64,000 nucleotides of DNA from Spirodela intermedia (GCA_902729315.2 LR746264.1:10199878-10263877); one strand, 5' to 3'; positions 22,714 through 35,741 are shown, counted from the first letter of the stretch. Translations and numbers: made by a program. The notes: generated by a model not told the origin, from the letters alone.

Positions 22714-24975
22714 ATGTTTATGGATCCGGGCATTCGAGAGATTTCCGGCATGATGAGCGGGTTCAATTTTTGGAATTCGATGCTCGATCAGGGGGGCGTC
22801 GATAGCTTCAAGCCAAATGATCCCGACAGCTCCGTCGATCACAGTAACTTCGTCGGAGATCAATCCTTTATCCTTGTATCGACTCCCAATTGTCATCCCA
22901 TGCCTCCGGCGAGCACGTATCCGCGAGGGGATTCTCCGGAGGACTCGGAGATCTTCTCCGACATAGCGCTGACTTACATCAGCAAGATGCTCATGGAAGA
23001 GGACATGGACGACAAGGTCATCGTCTACCAGGAGGGGGCGGCTCTCCAGGCGGCCGAGAAGCCCTTCTATGATATCCTCGGTGAGAAGTATCCCCCTCCT
23101 CCTGGTCAGCATAGCTCCGATAGCCCCGAAGACAGCGGCAGCAGCAGTCAGCACGGGAATTCCATCGGCTCAGGGGTCGATAATGGCTGTTTTCATGATT
23201 TCGGTGAGGAACCTTCTCCTCAGATCGGCAGCTTATCTGTCAACCACTGCATGTCTTCTTCTTCGTTCAGCTCCTCGAACGGCACCGCCGGTGTTTTGGA
23301 CGGAATCAGAGACCCTCAGTCGAGTGAGGCCGGGCGGAGAGTCGATGATCTGCTCGTCGAGAGCCAGCCAATCCGGAATTTCAAAAGAGGAGTCGAGGAG
23401 GCGAGCAAATTCCTCCCAGATCGTAATAAACTGGTTATTGATTTGGCATCCAACGGATTATCGTTGCCGAAGGATCAGGCGAAGGTCGTACAGATTGATC
23501 CTGGCGACGTCAAGTTGGAGAAAGAGGAAAGGGGAATGATCCCCGTGAGTTCGAAGAATCGGAAGAATCCGCACCAGGAGGATCTGTATTTAGAAGAGGG
23601 AAGGAGCGTCAAGCAGTCGGCCATATACTCCGAGGACGACGTCGTCCGATCGGAGATGTTCGACATGGTGCTCCTTTGCCACGGTGGGAAGCCGAACGAT
23701 GCGGTCACTAGCCTCCGGGAAGCTCTCCAGAACGAGGTGAGCAAGAACAACCCCCCCAAGAACAGCGGCCAATCCAAGGGGGGATCCAACGGAGGGAAAT
23801 CCCGAGGGAAGCGGCAAGTCAAGAAGGAGGTCGTCGATCTGCGAACTCTCCTCGTCCACTGCGCTCAGGCCGTCGCCGCCGACGACCGCCGGAGCGCCAG
23901 CGAGCTCCTCAAGCAGATCCGGCAGCATTCGTCCCCCCACGGAGACGGAACACAGAGACTAGCCCAATGCTTCGCGGATGGGCTCGAGGCTCGCCTGGCC
24001 GGGACAGGTAGCCAGATCTACAAAGCTCTCGTGGCGAAGAGGCAATCCGCCACCGCCATCTTGAAGGCCTACCATCTCTACCTCGCCGCCTGCCCCTTCA
24101 AGCGGGTCTCCCACTTCTTCGGGAACCAGACGATCTACAACGTCGCCGAGAAAGCGAAGAAGCTCCACATCATCGACTTCGGGATCTACTTCGGCTTCCA
24201 GTGGCCGTGCCTGATCCAGCGTCTCTCCACGAGGCCCGGCGGCCCCCCGAAACTGAGGATCACCGGGATCGACGTGCCGCAACCAGGGTTCCGCCCCAAC
24301 GAGCGGATCGAGGAGACGGGGCGGCGGCTGGAGGAGTACGCGAGGAAGTTCAACGTGGAGCTTGAGTACTTCCCGATCGCGTCCAAGTGGGAGGCCATCC
24401 GAGTGGAGGACCTGAGGATCGACCCGGAGGAGGTGCTGGTGGTCAACTGCCTGTACAGGTTTAGGAACCTGATCGACGAGACGGTGGTGGTGGACAGCCC
24501 CAGGAACACTGTGCTGAACAACATCAGGAAGATGAACCCGGCCGTGTTCATCCATGGCGTGGTCAACGGGGCCTTCAGCGCGCCTTTCTTCGTGACGCGG
24601 TTCAGGGAGGCGCTGTTCCACTTCTCGGCGCTGTTCGACATGCTGGAGGCGACCGTGCCGAGGGAACACCCGGAGAGGCTCCTGATCGAGCAGGAGATCT
24701 TCGGGAGGGAGGCCATGAACGTGATCGCCTGCGAGGGCTCGGAGAGGGTGGAGCGCCCGGAGACCTACAAGCAGTGGCAGGTCAGGAATCTCAGGGCGGG
24801 CTTCACCCAGCTGCCGCTCGACCCGGAGATCATGAACAAGTGCAGGGACAAGGTGAGGTCCGTCTACGACAAGGACTTCGTCATCGACGAGGACAGCCGG
24901 TGGCTCCTGCAGGGATGGAAGGGACGAATCATCTACGCCATCTCCACCTGGAAGCCGGACGCCCTCAGACTCTGA
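22714..24975 (+). CDS. GRAS transcription regulator, LISCL subfamily (SCL9/11/14/33-like)
   Basis: Single exon, 753 residues from ATG 22714 (MFMDPG); an in-frame ATG at 22720 is an alternative, and the frame is open further upstream. The N-terminal half carries the acidic LISCL motif 'EIFSDIALTYISKMLMEEDMDDK', also found in lily LiSCL, where this type of segment activates transcription. A lysine-rich linker (KSRGKRQVKKEV) may act as a nuclear localisation signal. The GRAS domain starts at VVDLRTLLVHCAQAV (about residue 373). The VHIID-type motif is LHIIDFG (about 484-490). The SAW region ends the protein ('WLLQGWKGRIIYAISTWKPD'). These are nuclear co-regulators; relatives such as SCL14 work with TGA bZIP factors in stress detoxification, which is only a family hint here. 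GC at third positions rises sharply towards the 3' end. Confidence 0.94.
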   Translation: MFMDPGIREISGMMSGFNFWNSMLDQGGVDSFKPNDPDSSVDHSNFVGDQSFILVSTPNCHPMPPASTYPRGDSPEDSEIFSDIALTYISKMLMEEDMDDKVIVYQEGAALQAAEKPFYDILGEKYPPPPGQHSSDSPEDSGSSSQHGNSIGSGVDNGCFHDFGEEPSPQIGSLSVNHCMSSSSFSSSNGTAGVLDGIRDPQSSEAGRRVDDLLVESQPIRNFKRGVEEASKFLPDRNKLVIDLASNGLSLPKDQAKVVQIDPGDVKLEKEERGMIPVSSKNRKNPHQEDLYLEEGRSVKQSAIYSEDDVVRSEMFDMVLLCHGGKPNDAVTSLREALQNEVSKNNPPKNSGQSKGGSNGGKSRGKRQVKKEVVDLRTLLVHCAQAVAADDRRSASELLKQIRQHSSPHGDGTQRLAQCFADGLEARLAGTGSQIYKALVAKRQSATAILKAYHLYLAACPFKRVSHFFGNQTIYNVAEKAKKLHIIDFGIYFGFQWPCLIQRLSTRPGGPPKLRITGIDVPQPGFRPNERIEETGRRLEEYARKFNVELEYFPIASKWEAIRVEDLRIDPEEVLVVNCLYRFRNLIDETVVVDSPRNTVLNNIRKMNPAVFIHGVVNGAFSAPFFVTRFREALFHFSALFDMLEATVPREHPERLLIEQEIFGREAMNVIACEGSERVERPETYKQWQVRNLRAGFTQLPLDPEIMNKCRDKVRSVYDKDFVIDEDSRWLLQGWKGRIIYAISTWKPDALRL

Positions 24976-25441
24976 CCCCAATCCACTCCGCTCGGCTGGG
25001 CTCGACGCCGCCGCCACCTCCTCCCTCTTCCTGCTCCATTTTGCCTCTCCGCCCGCCGGAGGTGAGCCACCATGCCATGTACATGCACGACGACGAATAC
25101 CGGCTGGCTACCCGTTTGCTTGGCCTATTGCTCTCGAATTTCCCCTATAGTCCCCCCTAGTGGTGATCATATTTCTTGATGCACCCATAGAGCATTCTCT
25201 CTCTCTCTATCTCTGTGCTTAATGAGCAGAGCTGCGTGGCCCAGTGATGGGCTTCTTCTAGCATGGGGTGAAGTGAACCAACCCAAACGATGGAGTGAAC
25301 TGGGTAAGCTCAGATTGTTCACAGCGTCACAACTAGTCCCAAGAGATGGGTGTATGGCAAATAAAAATAGCAACATCTTCTCTCTCTAGCCTCCTAACGC
25401 CTCCAATCTAGAGAGAGAGAGAGTGGGATCAGTGGGTGAGG
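24976..25441. other. Convergent 3' flanks of GRAS and NAD(P)-Rossmann genes
   Basis: Only 466 bases separate the two stop codons. Short CT/GA runs are present; no further gene is seen. Confidence 0.7.
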
Positions 25442-27711
<2,270 letters not shown>

Positions 27712-28338
27712 TGCCGTCACTGAGAAGGCTCCTTTTGTTCAAAGTTTCCTCACCTTATCTCCGTCTTCTTCAGGGTTTATTTATATACTCTTAAAAGGTA
27801 ACAAACTACCCCTAATACCCCTACACAGTATACATTTGCGTCGATGCTCCAACACGGGTGCCAGACATCATTTTTCAATGGTTTTGGGCGAATCTCTTGA
27901 CTGCTTAAAGTATATAATTATAATTATAATTATTAAATTTAGTAGATGAATAAAAGCCTTTTCGAGAATATTTGGCACAAAATATATCATATTAAAAAAT
28001 ACTTAAAATATTTATTATGATCATCTATTTATATAAAATGAAAAAAAATGCGATTCAACCAGGTGTTGCTGGGCCGGTCTGGTGTAGTCTGGGCCGGAAG
28101 GGTGGCCGAACCCGATTGCTCTATTGGGCCAATATGGAGAGGGTGTCCGCATAATGGGCCAAGTAGGTGAGGGTCCGAACTCCCAGATCTTCCGTCGGAT
28201 ACGGACTCGGGCGAGAGCGGGTATGCGGCCGCCGCCATCGGCCGCCACCGGCCGCCACCGACCCAACAGTCAAAGACTCTCAGCACCGCGCCGAACTGGG
28301 TGCGAATCCTCAGCCCTATATATACCTCTCTCTCTCTC

Positions 28339-28380
<42 letters not shown>

Positions 28381-28719
28381 CGGATTCCCGAACCTTTCCT
28401 CTCCTCCGATCTGCCCTCCATCGCAGCCCTTTCTCGGTCGCGGGTCCTAATTTTGCCTGCGTCTGGTGGGTTTCTTGCAGAGGACTCGATCCCATTGTCG
28501 TAGGTCCTGACGTCTGCATCTGAAATTGAGTTTTCCTTTCTTGCTTGGCGAACTCGAACTCTTTCCGTGCGGGAAAGAGTCCCATTAATTCGTTGATTTA
28601 TTTTTTTTGGGTGGGGTAGGTGGTTCATTCTTCTTGTTTCTTCAGGACTTGGGTTCTTTATCCTTTCAGGAAGCTCCGAGGGACGCTCTTTCCGCGCGGG
28701 GAATCCGATCTTCGGCGAC
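27712..28719. promoter_or_regulatory. Bidirectional promoter region between Rossmann gene and UFD1
   Basis: The two genes are head to head. TGGGCC elements cluster at about 28069-28162 (near 28071, 28092, 28124 and 28155), some in TATTGGGCC or AATGGGCC form. A CT-rich tract (28326-28377) follows in the likely UFD1 5'UTR. A 'TTTCTTGCAG' at about 28470-28480 may be the acceptor of a leader intron. Confidence 0.55.
28326..28377 (+). repeat. (CT)n tract in the UFD1 leader
   Basis: CT dinucleotides with one CCC interruption, on the sense strand about 340 bases before the UFD1 start codon. Confidence 0.95.
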
Positions 28720-30157
28720 ATGGTACGCCAGATGGTGGATTTCTTTCATGCGTTCATATCAGTTGATAATGCTTGAGGCCGGCAGAGGTGGCAGGCTCTG
28801 GGACGGGACCTAATTACTCAGGACAAAAGAATCGGCGCGATGTTATCTGGGTTTTCATTGCCCATGAGATATTTTACCCCTTTTAAACTTGATTTCAGCT
28901 TCAATTTCGTCGCCTGTCGCGGAAAAATTCCACTTTTGAGCTAGAATCCGTTCTGGGTTTCTCGTTAACTTTTGTTCTATTTAATTTAGATCATATAATT
29001 CGGAATCATTTCCTTCTGAAGAACGAATATCTGTTGAAATCAGCCGTTTGGAGATGAACTGGTTGATGCAGCACAAGAAGAATGATTGCAGTGAATTGTG
29101 CGGAATGATGGCGCCGAAGATTATCATATCCGATGATTGTTTCTGCACCCTGCAAAACTTTTATCTGTTTGATATCTTGTGTTCTTGATATGGACGCAAA
29201 CTTACCCACCATTTTATCGAAATTCCTCGGTGTAAGTTTGTGGGTGCTGGTATTTGCAGTATTTTGAGGACTACAATGACCGCCAGAGGACGTTCGAGCA
29301 GGTCTATCGCTGCTATCCCACCACATTCATCGACAAGGTTTGATCTCCCTTGTCGAAATGCTCTGGTTTCTCGGTCAATGCTGTCCATGAATCATCCTTG
29401 TGTCTTCATTCTGTGCTCATCTTCAACATGGGTAGTAAAAATCGAAGCACATTCAGAGAAGAGAGAGAGAGAGAGAAGACAGCTGAGATAGAAAAGCTCT
29501 TTAATTTTTAATATATTTTTGCTTCATTGCATTGACGCCTCCCCCACCTGCTTCTTCTGCAGCCCCAACTTGAAAACGGCGACAAAAGTATGCGTTTTTT
29601 TTGACTTGGCCTTCGATCTCTCTGGTATTCTTTCCCGCATGTCTTCTAAAGGTCTCTTTTGTGCTGCTTGCCTGCTCCTCTTCCAGTTATCATGCCGCCG
29701 TCAGCCCTGGATCGCCTCGGTAAGCCCCGTTGACCCCAGGTTTAGATTCTGACGTTGACTTTTCCCGGAGTCAGCGCGGGAAGAGGGTGTGAGATGTGGT
29801 CTTTCTCCGCAGCATCCCTCAATATCGACTACCCGATGTTGTTTGAGCTCGAGAACTCGTCGACGCAGAGGGTCTCCCATTGCGGCGTCCTCGAGTTCAT
29901 AGCGGAGGAAGGCATGGTGTATCTGCCATACTGGGTGAGCTCCCCCGTTGACTAGCGGCTCGTTAAGCTTCGTATCCTTGGGATTACTCGGGTGCTGAGC
30001 TCGGCGCCGCTTCGAATTCTCCAGATGATGCAGAACCTGCTACTCGAAGAAGGAGACGTCGTGCGTATCAAGAGCGCCACTCTCCCGAAGGGCACCTACG
30101 TTAAGCTCCAGCCTCACACGACGGATTTCTTGGACATCTCCAATCCAAAGGCCATGT

Positions 30158-30197
<40 letters not shown>

Positions 30198-31038
30198 GTC
30201 TCTCTGTGACTTTCTTTCTTATTGGCGGCCGTCTGTGGTGCAGACTGGAGACATCGTTGAGGAGCTTCTCGTGCCTGACGACCGGGGACACGATCATGGT
30301 GGCCTACAACAACAAGAAATACTACATCGACATCGTGGAGACGAAGCCCTCGGCGGCGGTGAGCATCATCGAGACCGACTGCGAGGTGGACTTCGCTCCT
30401 CCTCTCGACTACAAAGAGCCCGAGAAACCGGGCAAACCAGCTCCTCTGGCGGCGCCGCCTCAAGGTCTTTCTCCGCCCTTCATCTCTCCACAGCGACCTC
30501 CTTGACCTGCTCTCATTGTCTCCTAATTTGGTGCGCCGTCCAGCTGAAGAGCCCGTCGAAGAGGAGTCCAAGTTCAGCCCGTTTACGGGCACCGCGAGAC
30601 GCCTCAACGGACGGCCGGCGGAGGCGTCGCCGTCTCCTGCTCCTGCTCCTCTTTCCACTGCACCGAAGGCGCGGGCGGCGAGGGCTGCCAATGGCGCGGG
30701 CTCTTCTCCTCCTCCCCCTTCTTCTTTTCCTTCTTCTTCTTCTTCTTCTTCAACATCTTCTTCAGCTTCGGCGTCTCAGCAGCCATCAAGGGGGAAGCTC
30801 ATGTTCGGATCGGCCGACAGGAAGTCGGAGAGCGTGGAGGAGAGGGGGAAGGTGCGGCTCCGATCAGAGTAGAAGCTCTGCCCAGTTGGTGAAAGATTTC
30901 GCTCCGATTTTTCTCACAGGACCAGCCCTTCCTTTCGATTTGCAGGCCGTGGCGAAGGATCCGCCGCCCCAGCCGCCGAAGGAGGAAGAGCCCGAGTTCA
31001 AACCTTTCACCGGGAGGAGGTACTCCTTGAGAGACTGA
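28720..31038 (+). CDS. UFD1: UFD1, ubiquitin-fusion degradation protein 1 (CDC48 cofactor)
   Basis: Nine coding exons: 28720-28722 (ATG alone), 29260-29337, 29563-29587, 29687-29719, 29813-29934, 30025-30155, 30244-30464, 30544-30851 and 30946-31038. They join to 337 residues, near the usual length for plant UFD1. The conserved double-psi beta-barrel N domain is clear: '[15 protein letters not shown]', '[22 protein letters not shown]', '[17 protein letters not shown]', '[24 protein letters not shown]', '[19 protein letters not shown]'. Two FTG motifs, [11 protein letters not shown] (about 217) and [11 protein letters not shown] (C terminus), match the SHP-type sites that bind CDC48/p97. With NPL4 it delivers ubiquitinated clients to CDC48. 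A Ser-rich linker ([14 protein letters not shown]) is coded by a TTC/TCT repeat. The first exon is inferred from phase: a start codon directly followed by GT. Confidence 0.93.
30161..30193 (+). repeat. (CT)16 filling an 87-nt UFD1 intron
   Basis: The run starts six bases after the weak donor AT|GTGGC and takes up over a third of the intron 30156-30243. Confidence 0.93.
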
Positions 31039-31638
31039 GGAATCGGGCGTCCATCTCTGTGGCATTCGTTGACTTTACCCCGCCGTCGCCAAGGAACTTC
31101 GGTTTATTGGGTTTAGTTGGAAGTTGGAATCTTTCCAGATGTTAAGGCGTAATGTAGCCACGCATAAGACTTAGGAGAGTGCCACGTGGAAAGTTCCCCA
31201 CTTGGGCCCATCCCGTCAGAATTTATCGTTTCGTGAGTAGTCTAGAAACATAAGAAAATTTGTCACTGGGGGGTACAATCTAATTTGCCATGATTAATCA
31301 CGGGCCCGTGGACTGCATTGCCGGACAAGTCGGGCCCGATTCAAAAACGCACTATTGGGCCGTCTTGATGATCCTTTGTGGGCTAATTCCGAAACACATA
31401 CCGGCCCGTTTCGAATAATACGAGGTCCGTACTTGTCGTTTTGCGGATATGGTTATGCGTGGCTCGGGGAGGCTGTTATGCGCACGGTTTACGTGCACAT
31501 CAACGAGTATACTCACAACTCGGATTCCGGGTCGGATTAAGATCTGCTTTACGGCGACTGCGGCGGCAGGGGGTAGGGATAGAAGAGGGAGGGAGAGGGA
31601 GCTCGTTGAGTCCCCTTCCTCCGGCCGTCGTGGAGAAG
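31039..31638. promoter_or_regulatory. UFD1 3' flank and ICMT-like promoter with GGGCC elements
   Basis: TGGGCC/GGGCCC-type elements lie at about 31204, 31303, 31333, 31356, 31380 and 31402, ahead of the ICMT-like start at 31639. No other gene is seen. Confidence 0.45.
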
Positions 31639-32799
31639 ATGGGGACTGCCAACTTCATCGCCCATTCGCCGCCCCCTCCCTGCTTCCGCTCCTCCGCCGC
31701 CGCCCCGAAAACCAGGCCAATCTGCCCTCCGTCGTTTATCGCCGATCGGGGAGTATTCTCTCTCAGACCGAACAACAGACATCTTCCCTTCGCCGGCGGC
31801 TATGGCTCCCAGCGGCTCCATCGAGCCCCAATCTGCTCGCTTTCCCAGCCTCAGTGGCCTTCTCTCGTCGCTAAAGCCTTTTCTGTGCCCTTCTCGTCCT
31901 CCGCTTTTCCCTCGCTGCCCTCCATCGACCTCTCCGTGGTGACCCCTTTGAGCGTCTTCAAATGGGCCTCCGTCATCTGCGTGGGCGTCGCCGTCGGGAG
32001 GAAGGTGGTGGAGGCCGTTCTGAACCCGTTCTTCTGGATGTATTTCAGCTGGACCTGGCTCTTCTGGCCGTGGGTCGTCGCCGTATCCCTAGGAGTTTAC
32101 GGGCTGTGCTGCCTCCGCAAGCACGCCGCCGGGAACGCAAGCTTCTTCGAGCAGCTCTGCGTGGTCACCTCTTCGATTATGTGGCTCACCCTCGTAGCCC
32201 CCGGCCACTTCAACGGGTACCTCGAGGGATGGCCCGTCGCCTTCTTCTTCGTGTACCACTACTTCTTCTTCTTCGAGTCCACCGTCCGCCGGCGTCTCTA
32301 CGGCGACCTCTTCCCTCGCCGGCACGACCCCAAGTGGGACCTTACTCTGCCGCCGGCGCTGCGCCTCGCCTTCTCGTCACTCGTCATGGCCGGGCACTGG
32401 CTTGCTGCGTGGGAGGGGCCCGAGCTTCACCTGGTTCCCGGCGGGTGGGCCAATGTGGGAATCTGGTTGCTGATAATCTCCGCCATCTTCACAAGGTACC
32501 ACTCCATCCTGTACCTCGCCAAGTACTCGGAGAAGGTCTCGGTGCCCACCGCCGTCGCCCAGTTCGGACCCTACCGGTGGGTGCGCCACCCCATCTACGC
32601 CTCCACGATGCTCCTCTTCTGCGCGTACTGCGTCGCTCTCCGCGCCCCCCTCAGCTGCCTGTTCTTGATCGGCATCTGCTCGGCCTACTACGGGCAGAAG
32701 GCAGAATTGGAGGAGAAGCTCATGGCGGAGACATTTGGGCAGAAATATACAGAGTACGCGAGCAGGGTCAGGTACAAGCTCATTCCTCTCCTGTACTGA
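31639..32799 (+). CDS. Plastid-type membrane methyltransferase-like protein (ICMT/PEMT fold)
   Basis: Intronless, 386 residues from ATG 31639; the frame runs further upstream, but 'MGTANFIAHSPPPPCFRSSA' gives a Ser/Pro/Arg-rich presequence that resembles a chloroplast transit peptide. Several hydrophobic segments follow (around 'WASVICVGVAVG', 'FFWMYFSWTWLFWPWVVAVSLGVYG', 'FFFVYHYFFFF', 'NVGIWLLIISAIF', 'MLLFCAYCVALRAPLSCLFLIGICSAYY'). The C-terminal part has the isoprenylcysteine carboxyl methyltransferase pattern: 'FGPYRWVRHPIYAS', then 'KAELEEKLMAETFGQKYTEYASRV'. In ICMT the RHPxY segment and the following Glu help bind SAM and substrate. A plastid location argues against prenyl-cysteine as the substrate; lipid or quinone methylation is possible. 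The substrate is not shown by the sequence. Confidence 0.82.
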   Translation: MGTANFIAHSPPPPCFRSSAAAPKTRPICPPSFIADRGVFSLRPNNRHLPFAGGYGSQRLHRAPICSLSQPQWPSLVAKAFSVPFSSSAFPSLPSIDLSVVTPLSVFKWASVICVGVAVGRKVVEAVLNPFFWMYFSWTWLFWPWVVAVSLGVYGLCCLRKHAAGNASFFEQLCVVTSSIMWLTLVAPGHFNGYLEGWPVAFFFVYHYFFFFESTVRRRLYGDLFPRRHDPKWDLTLPPALRLAFSSLVMAGHWLAAWEGPELHLVPGGWANVGIWLLIISAIFTRYHSILYLAKYSEKVSVPTAVAQFGPYRWVRHPIYASTMLLFCAYCVALRAPLSCLFLIGICSAYYGQKAELEEKLMAETFGQKYTEYASRVRYKLIPLLY

Positions 32800-33424
32800 G
32801 CCTTTGTCGCTCCCCCTCCACCCACCCCATTCGATCCTCCTGTCTTGGATTCCGGAGTGGAGACTGCGTCGGATCTTGTAGCCTGCTTCGTTAAAGGGAA
32901 GCCTCCTCAATCTGAATCCTCCCCCATCCCCTGTTTTCCTCCGCCATATTTCCAGATATACAAGCACGCCTACTGTTGATTGCACATACTGCGAGAGGTT
33001 CCTGTTCTCAAACTGATACAGCTTAACTCCTTATCATCCCTGTACAGTTGGGATTAGGGTTCTTCAAGCTGGCTAATACCAAGGATCTTGCTTCTTAGAT
33101 CACCATAGGCGATTCATGGTTTATCCATGGTTATGCAGAACCCACAAGCCTTTCTTTCTCTTATCACAAGCCATAGAATACCAGATATAGAAGGTTGTAC
33201 TCAGGGGATGGAATCAATGGAGAACCATAGATTTCCTCCAACGGTCAATGGTAGCCCGAATAGCTTCCACATTGGCGATGGACATTCAGCTTTAAATATA
33301 TATTTATATTCTATAATCTAAAAAATGTGATGATGGGTAAATATTTTTATTTTTAAAAATATAGTTTAGTTTTAAAAGATTACATCTTGTTGTGTCTTGT
33401 GGGTGTCAATGAGGCAGATTCTAT

Positions 33425-33655
33425 TGGGCCTCTGAACCATTCCTATGGAAGCAGTCCCTCGCACCCCTTAATGGGCCTTTTTGGGCATGCAAATTCGGAG
33501 CTCGTCATTCTTGCCTCTTTGGGCATACCTTATACCTGTCTGTCTGTGTGTATCAGTTGGGCTTCCGCCTAAAATGCAGTCCGCAGAAAAAAGTGTCCAC
33601 GCCTCTCCTAAATGGGCCGTATCTGGGCATCAATGAGGCCCAACGCAGACGAACG
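33425..33655. promoter_or_regulatory. TGGGCC/GGCCCA cluster without an assigned gene
   Basis: TGGGCC or GGCCCA occurs near 33426, 33473, 33616, 33640 and 33655, with further TTGGGC forms between. A CT tract begins 20 bases later, the same order seen at the UFD1 promoter. Confidence 0.35.
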
Positions 33656-33676
33656 GGCCTAATTCGTTCCAATTAG

Positions 33677-33708
<32 letters not shown>

Positions 33709-33793
33709 CTCTCTCCGAGTGTTCGGGGTGGGATCGGGCAGACCGTCGGCACTCGCAGTCAAAGTTAGTGTGCGTTAACAATACTGTTCTTAG

Positions 33794-33840
33794 TGCTGAC
33801 TGCTGATGGCTGACGGCTGACGGCTGACGGCTGACGGCAG
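33794..33840 (+). repeat. 7-bp tandem repeat (GGCTGAC)n
   Basis: About six units of CTGACGG/CTGATGG in tandem; the last four are perfect. Confidence 0.9.
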
Positions 33841-34025
33841 ACAGCCGTTGACGAACGAGCTAGTTAAATTAAAGGCGCTTTAAGTCTGACGGTTGAGAAA
33901 CCCGTGTCGTAGACTTTTGCCACCCCCTTGTCTACGTCCGGCTCTCTTTATCGTCTCTCTAGCCGTCGCCACGTTTCACCGCCTGGCAGAAGAACCTCCG
34001 TTTAGCTCGACTTATTCGCTTCCCT

Positions 34026-34070
<45 letters not shown>

Positions 34071-34675
34071 TCTCGCTCAAGCTTGCCATCTCCATCAACA
34101 GTGTCAAATGAAGGAAGGTGAAATTGGATCGCTCCCCCGGTGGGGCGCTCCTCATTAATGGCACCGCCTCGTCAGCTCTCGCGTAGAAACTATGCGAGTA
34201 CAGATCGCGACTGCCCGTGGAGCGCTCAAGCTGTCATTCGTTCAAGGACCATCGCCCCCTCAGTACCTTAGCGAGAGAGAGAGAGGGGGAGGGGGTTTGA
34301 GGATCCACGTCAGGGAAAGTAGTTGTGGGTCCCCATCGCGTTCATGGGAGGCAAGGCGAAGCGGAGTCAAACCCTCGGCGAGAGGTTTTCGAGAATCCAG
34401 GCACTCGAAGGCAGATGATAATCGGATTTCCCGTCTCGTCGCCGGCAGCCCTTCGAGGCCCCTTGCCAAACGCGGCCTGCCCAAAGCCGGATTCCCTTGT
34501 TTTGGATGGTCTTCATATTGTAAACAGACAATCGCAATAACTCAATTAGTTAAATATTTCAGGAATCTCATTTTTTCTAGAAGCTACATGTTTGGCATGG
34601 ATTCGGAAAGGCTTCCGTGAGCCGGAGTCAGCACGCTTTGTGCATCGCTCTCTCTATGTCTCGGCAGACACGGGA

Positions 34676-34735
34676 AGCTGATTCGGGGACCCGGCCCGGC
34701 CTCAAATAGCAGCTGATTCGGGGACCCGGCCCGGC
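34676..34735 (+). repeat. 25-bp perfect direct repeat, 35-bp period
   Basis: AGCTGATTCGGGGACC plus CGGCCCGGC occurs at 34676-34700 and 34711-34735 with a 10-bp spacer. Confidence 0.93.
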
Positions 34736-34988
34736 AGACAAGGGCAAAAATGGCATTTAAATATTATTATTTATTATTTTATTTTCAAGTGCTCCCCCAC
34801 CCTGAATATGCACCGCTGGCAGGACCTGTCCGTCGATCAAATCCCACGTATCATAAAACCTGATACTTTTTAACGCAAGTAATAGGATTATCTAGTTGGG
34901 TCCCAAAAGGTCAGCTATGCACCGAGCCGGCCCGGGCCCTCCCTTGGGCTTCAATGCGGTCTGGCCCGATGGCCCAGATCCCATTCAC

Positions 34989-35019
<31 letters not shown>

Positions 35020-35322
35020 CTCGCAAGGGTCTGGAGGGTCCGGAGTCATTATTCTCTACCAATTTGTATAGAATAAGCTCAGCAAGGCACATGGGGCTTC
35101 GTTTGCTTAACCTGCAAGACCACCTGTGGTTTGTCCATGGCAGTCATACACACTGATAGTACGTCATAAAATATTATCTGCCGACCAAAAAATTGATTAG
35201 CTAGTGAATGTACATTTAATCAAACTATACATTAAATGAAGATATGGTCAAAGTACGAAAAATCTAACTATAGTTCCGAAGGAATAGCGAGGATTTGGCA
35301 TCCATCCGATCCCCAGGGATCC

Positions 35323-35324
<2 letters not shown>

Positions 35325-35366
<42 letters not shown>
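35325..35366 (+). repeat. (CT)21 microsatellite
   Basis: Perfect CT run in intergenic DNA. Confidence 0.95.
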
Positions 35367-35368
<2 letters not shown>

Positions 35369-35741
35369 GCCGGATTAATTGCTGAAAGAAGGGTATTGCC
35401 GGAAGGAGGCCATGGGCGAATGCTGCGAGTGGCTGACTGAGAAGGGAAAGGGGCCCAGGAGAAGCCCACAGGAAGAATAGGAAACCGCCCCGAAGGTTTT
35501 CATGTGTTGCTGCCGAGGGATCCTGTTCTTGCCCTCCCACCAGCCATCTTCTGTCTTCTCTATTCCCTAAGGGGTTTAGCCCATGGCGTTATCTTCCGGG
35601 GTCATTATCTCATAATTAGGCTGTTGATTCTGACACGCACGCACCAGATTTGGGGGAGCCAACTGTAGTCCCCCATCCTCACCTGGTTTTGTTTATTTGG
35701 TTTTCAGGATGGGCCCTGGACGGGGCCCTTCTGTCACTCAC

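Noticed and set aside
23959-25017. 352-codon minus-strand frame
   Set aside because: Antisense shadow of the GC-rich GRAS domain.
27712-27720. Upstream start for the Rossmann gene
   Set aside because: The codon is GTG; nuclear plant genes start at ATG, found at 27711.
28029-28721. Minus-strand frame with long Arg-Glu repeats
   Set aside because: The repeats are a translated CT microsatellite of the UFD1 leader. Many Ser-Leu or Arg-Glu repeat frames elsewhere were rejected for the same reason.
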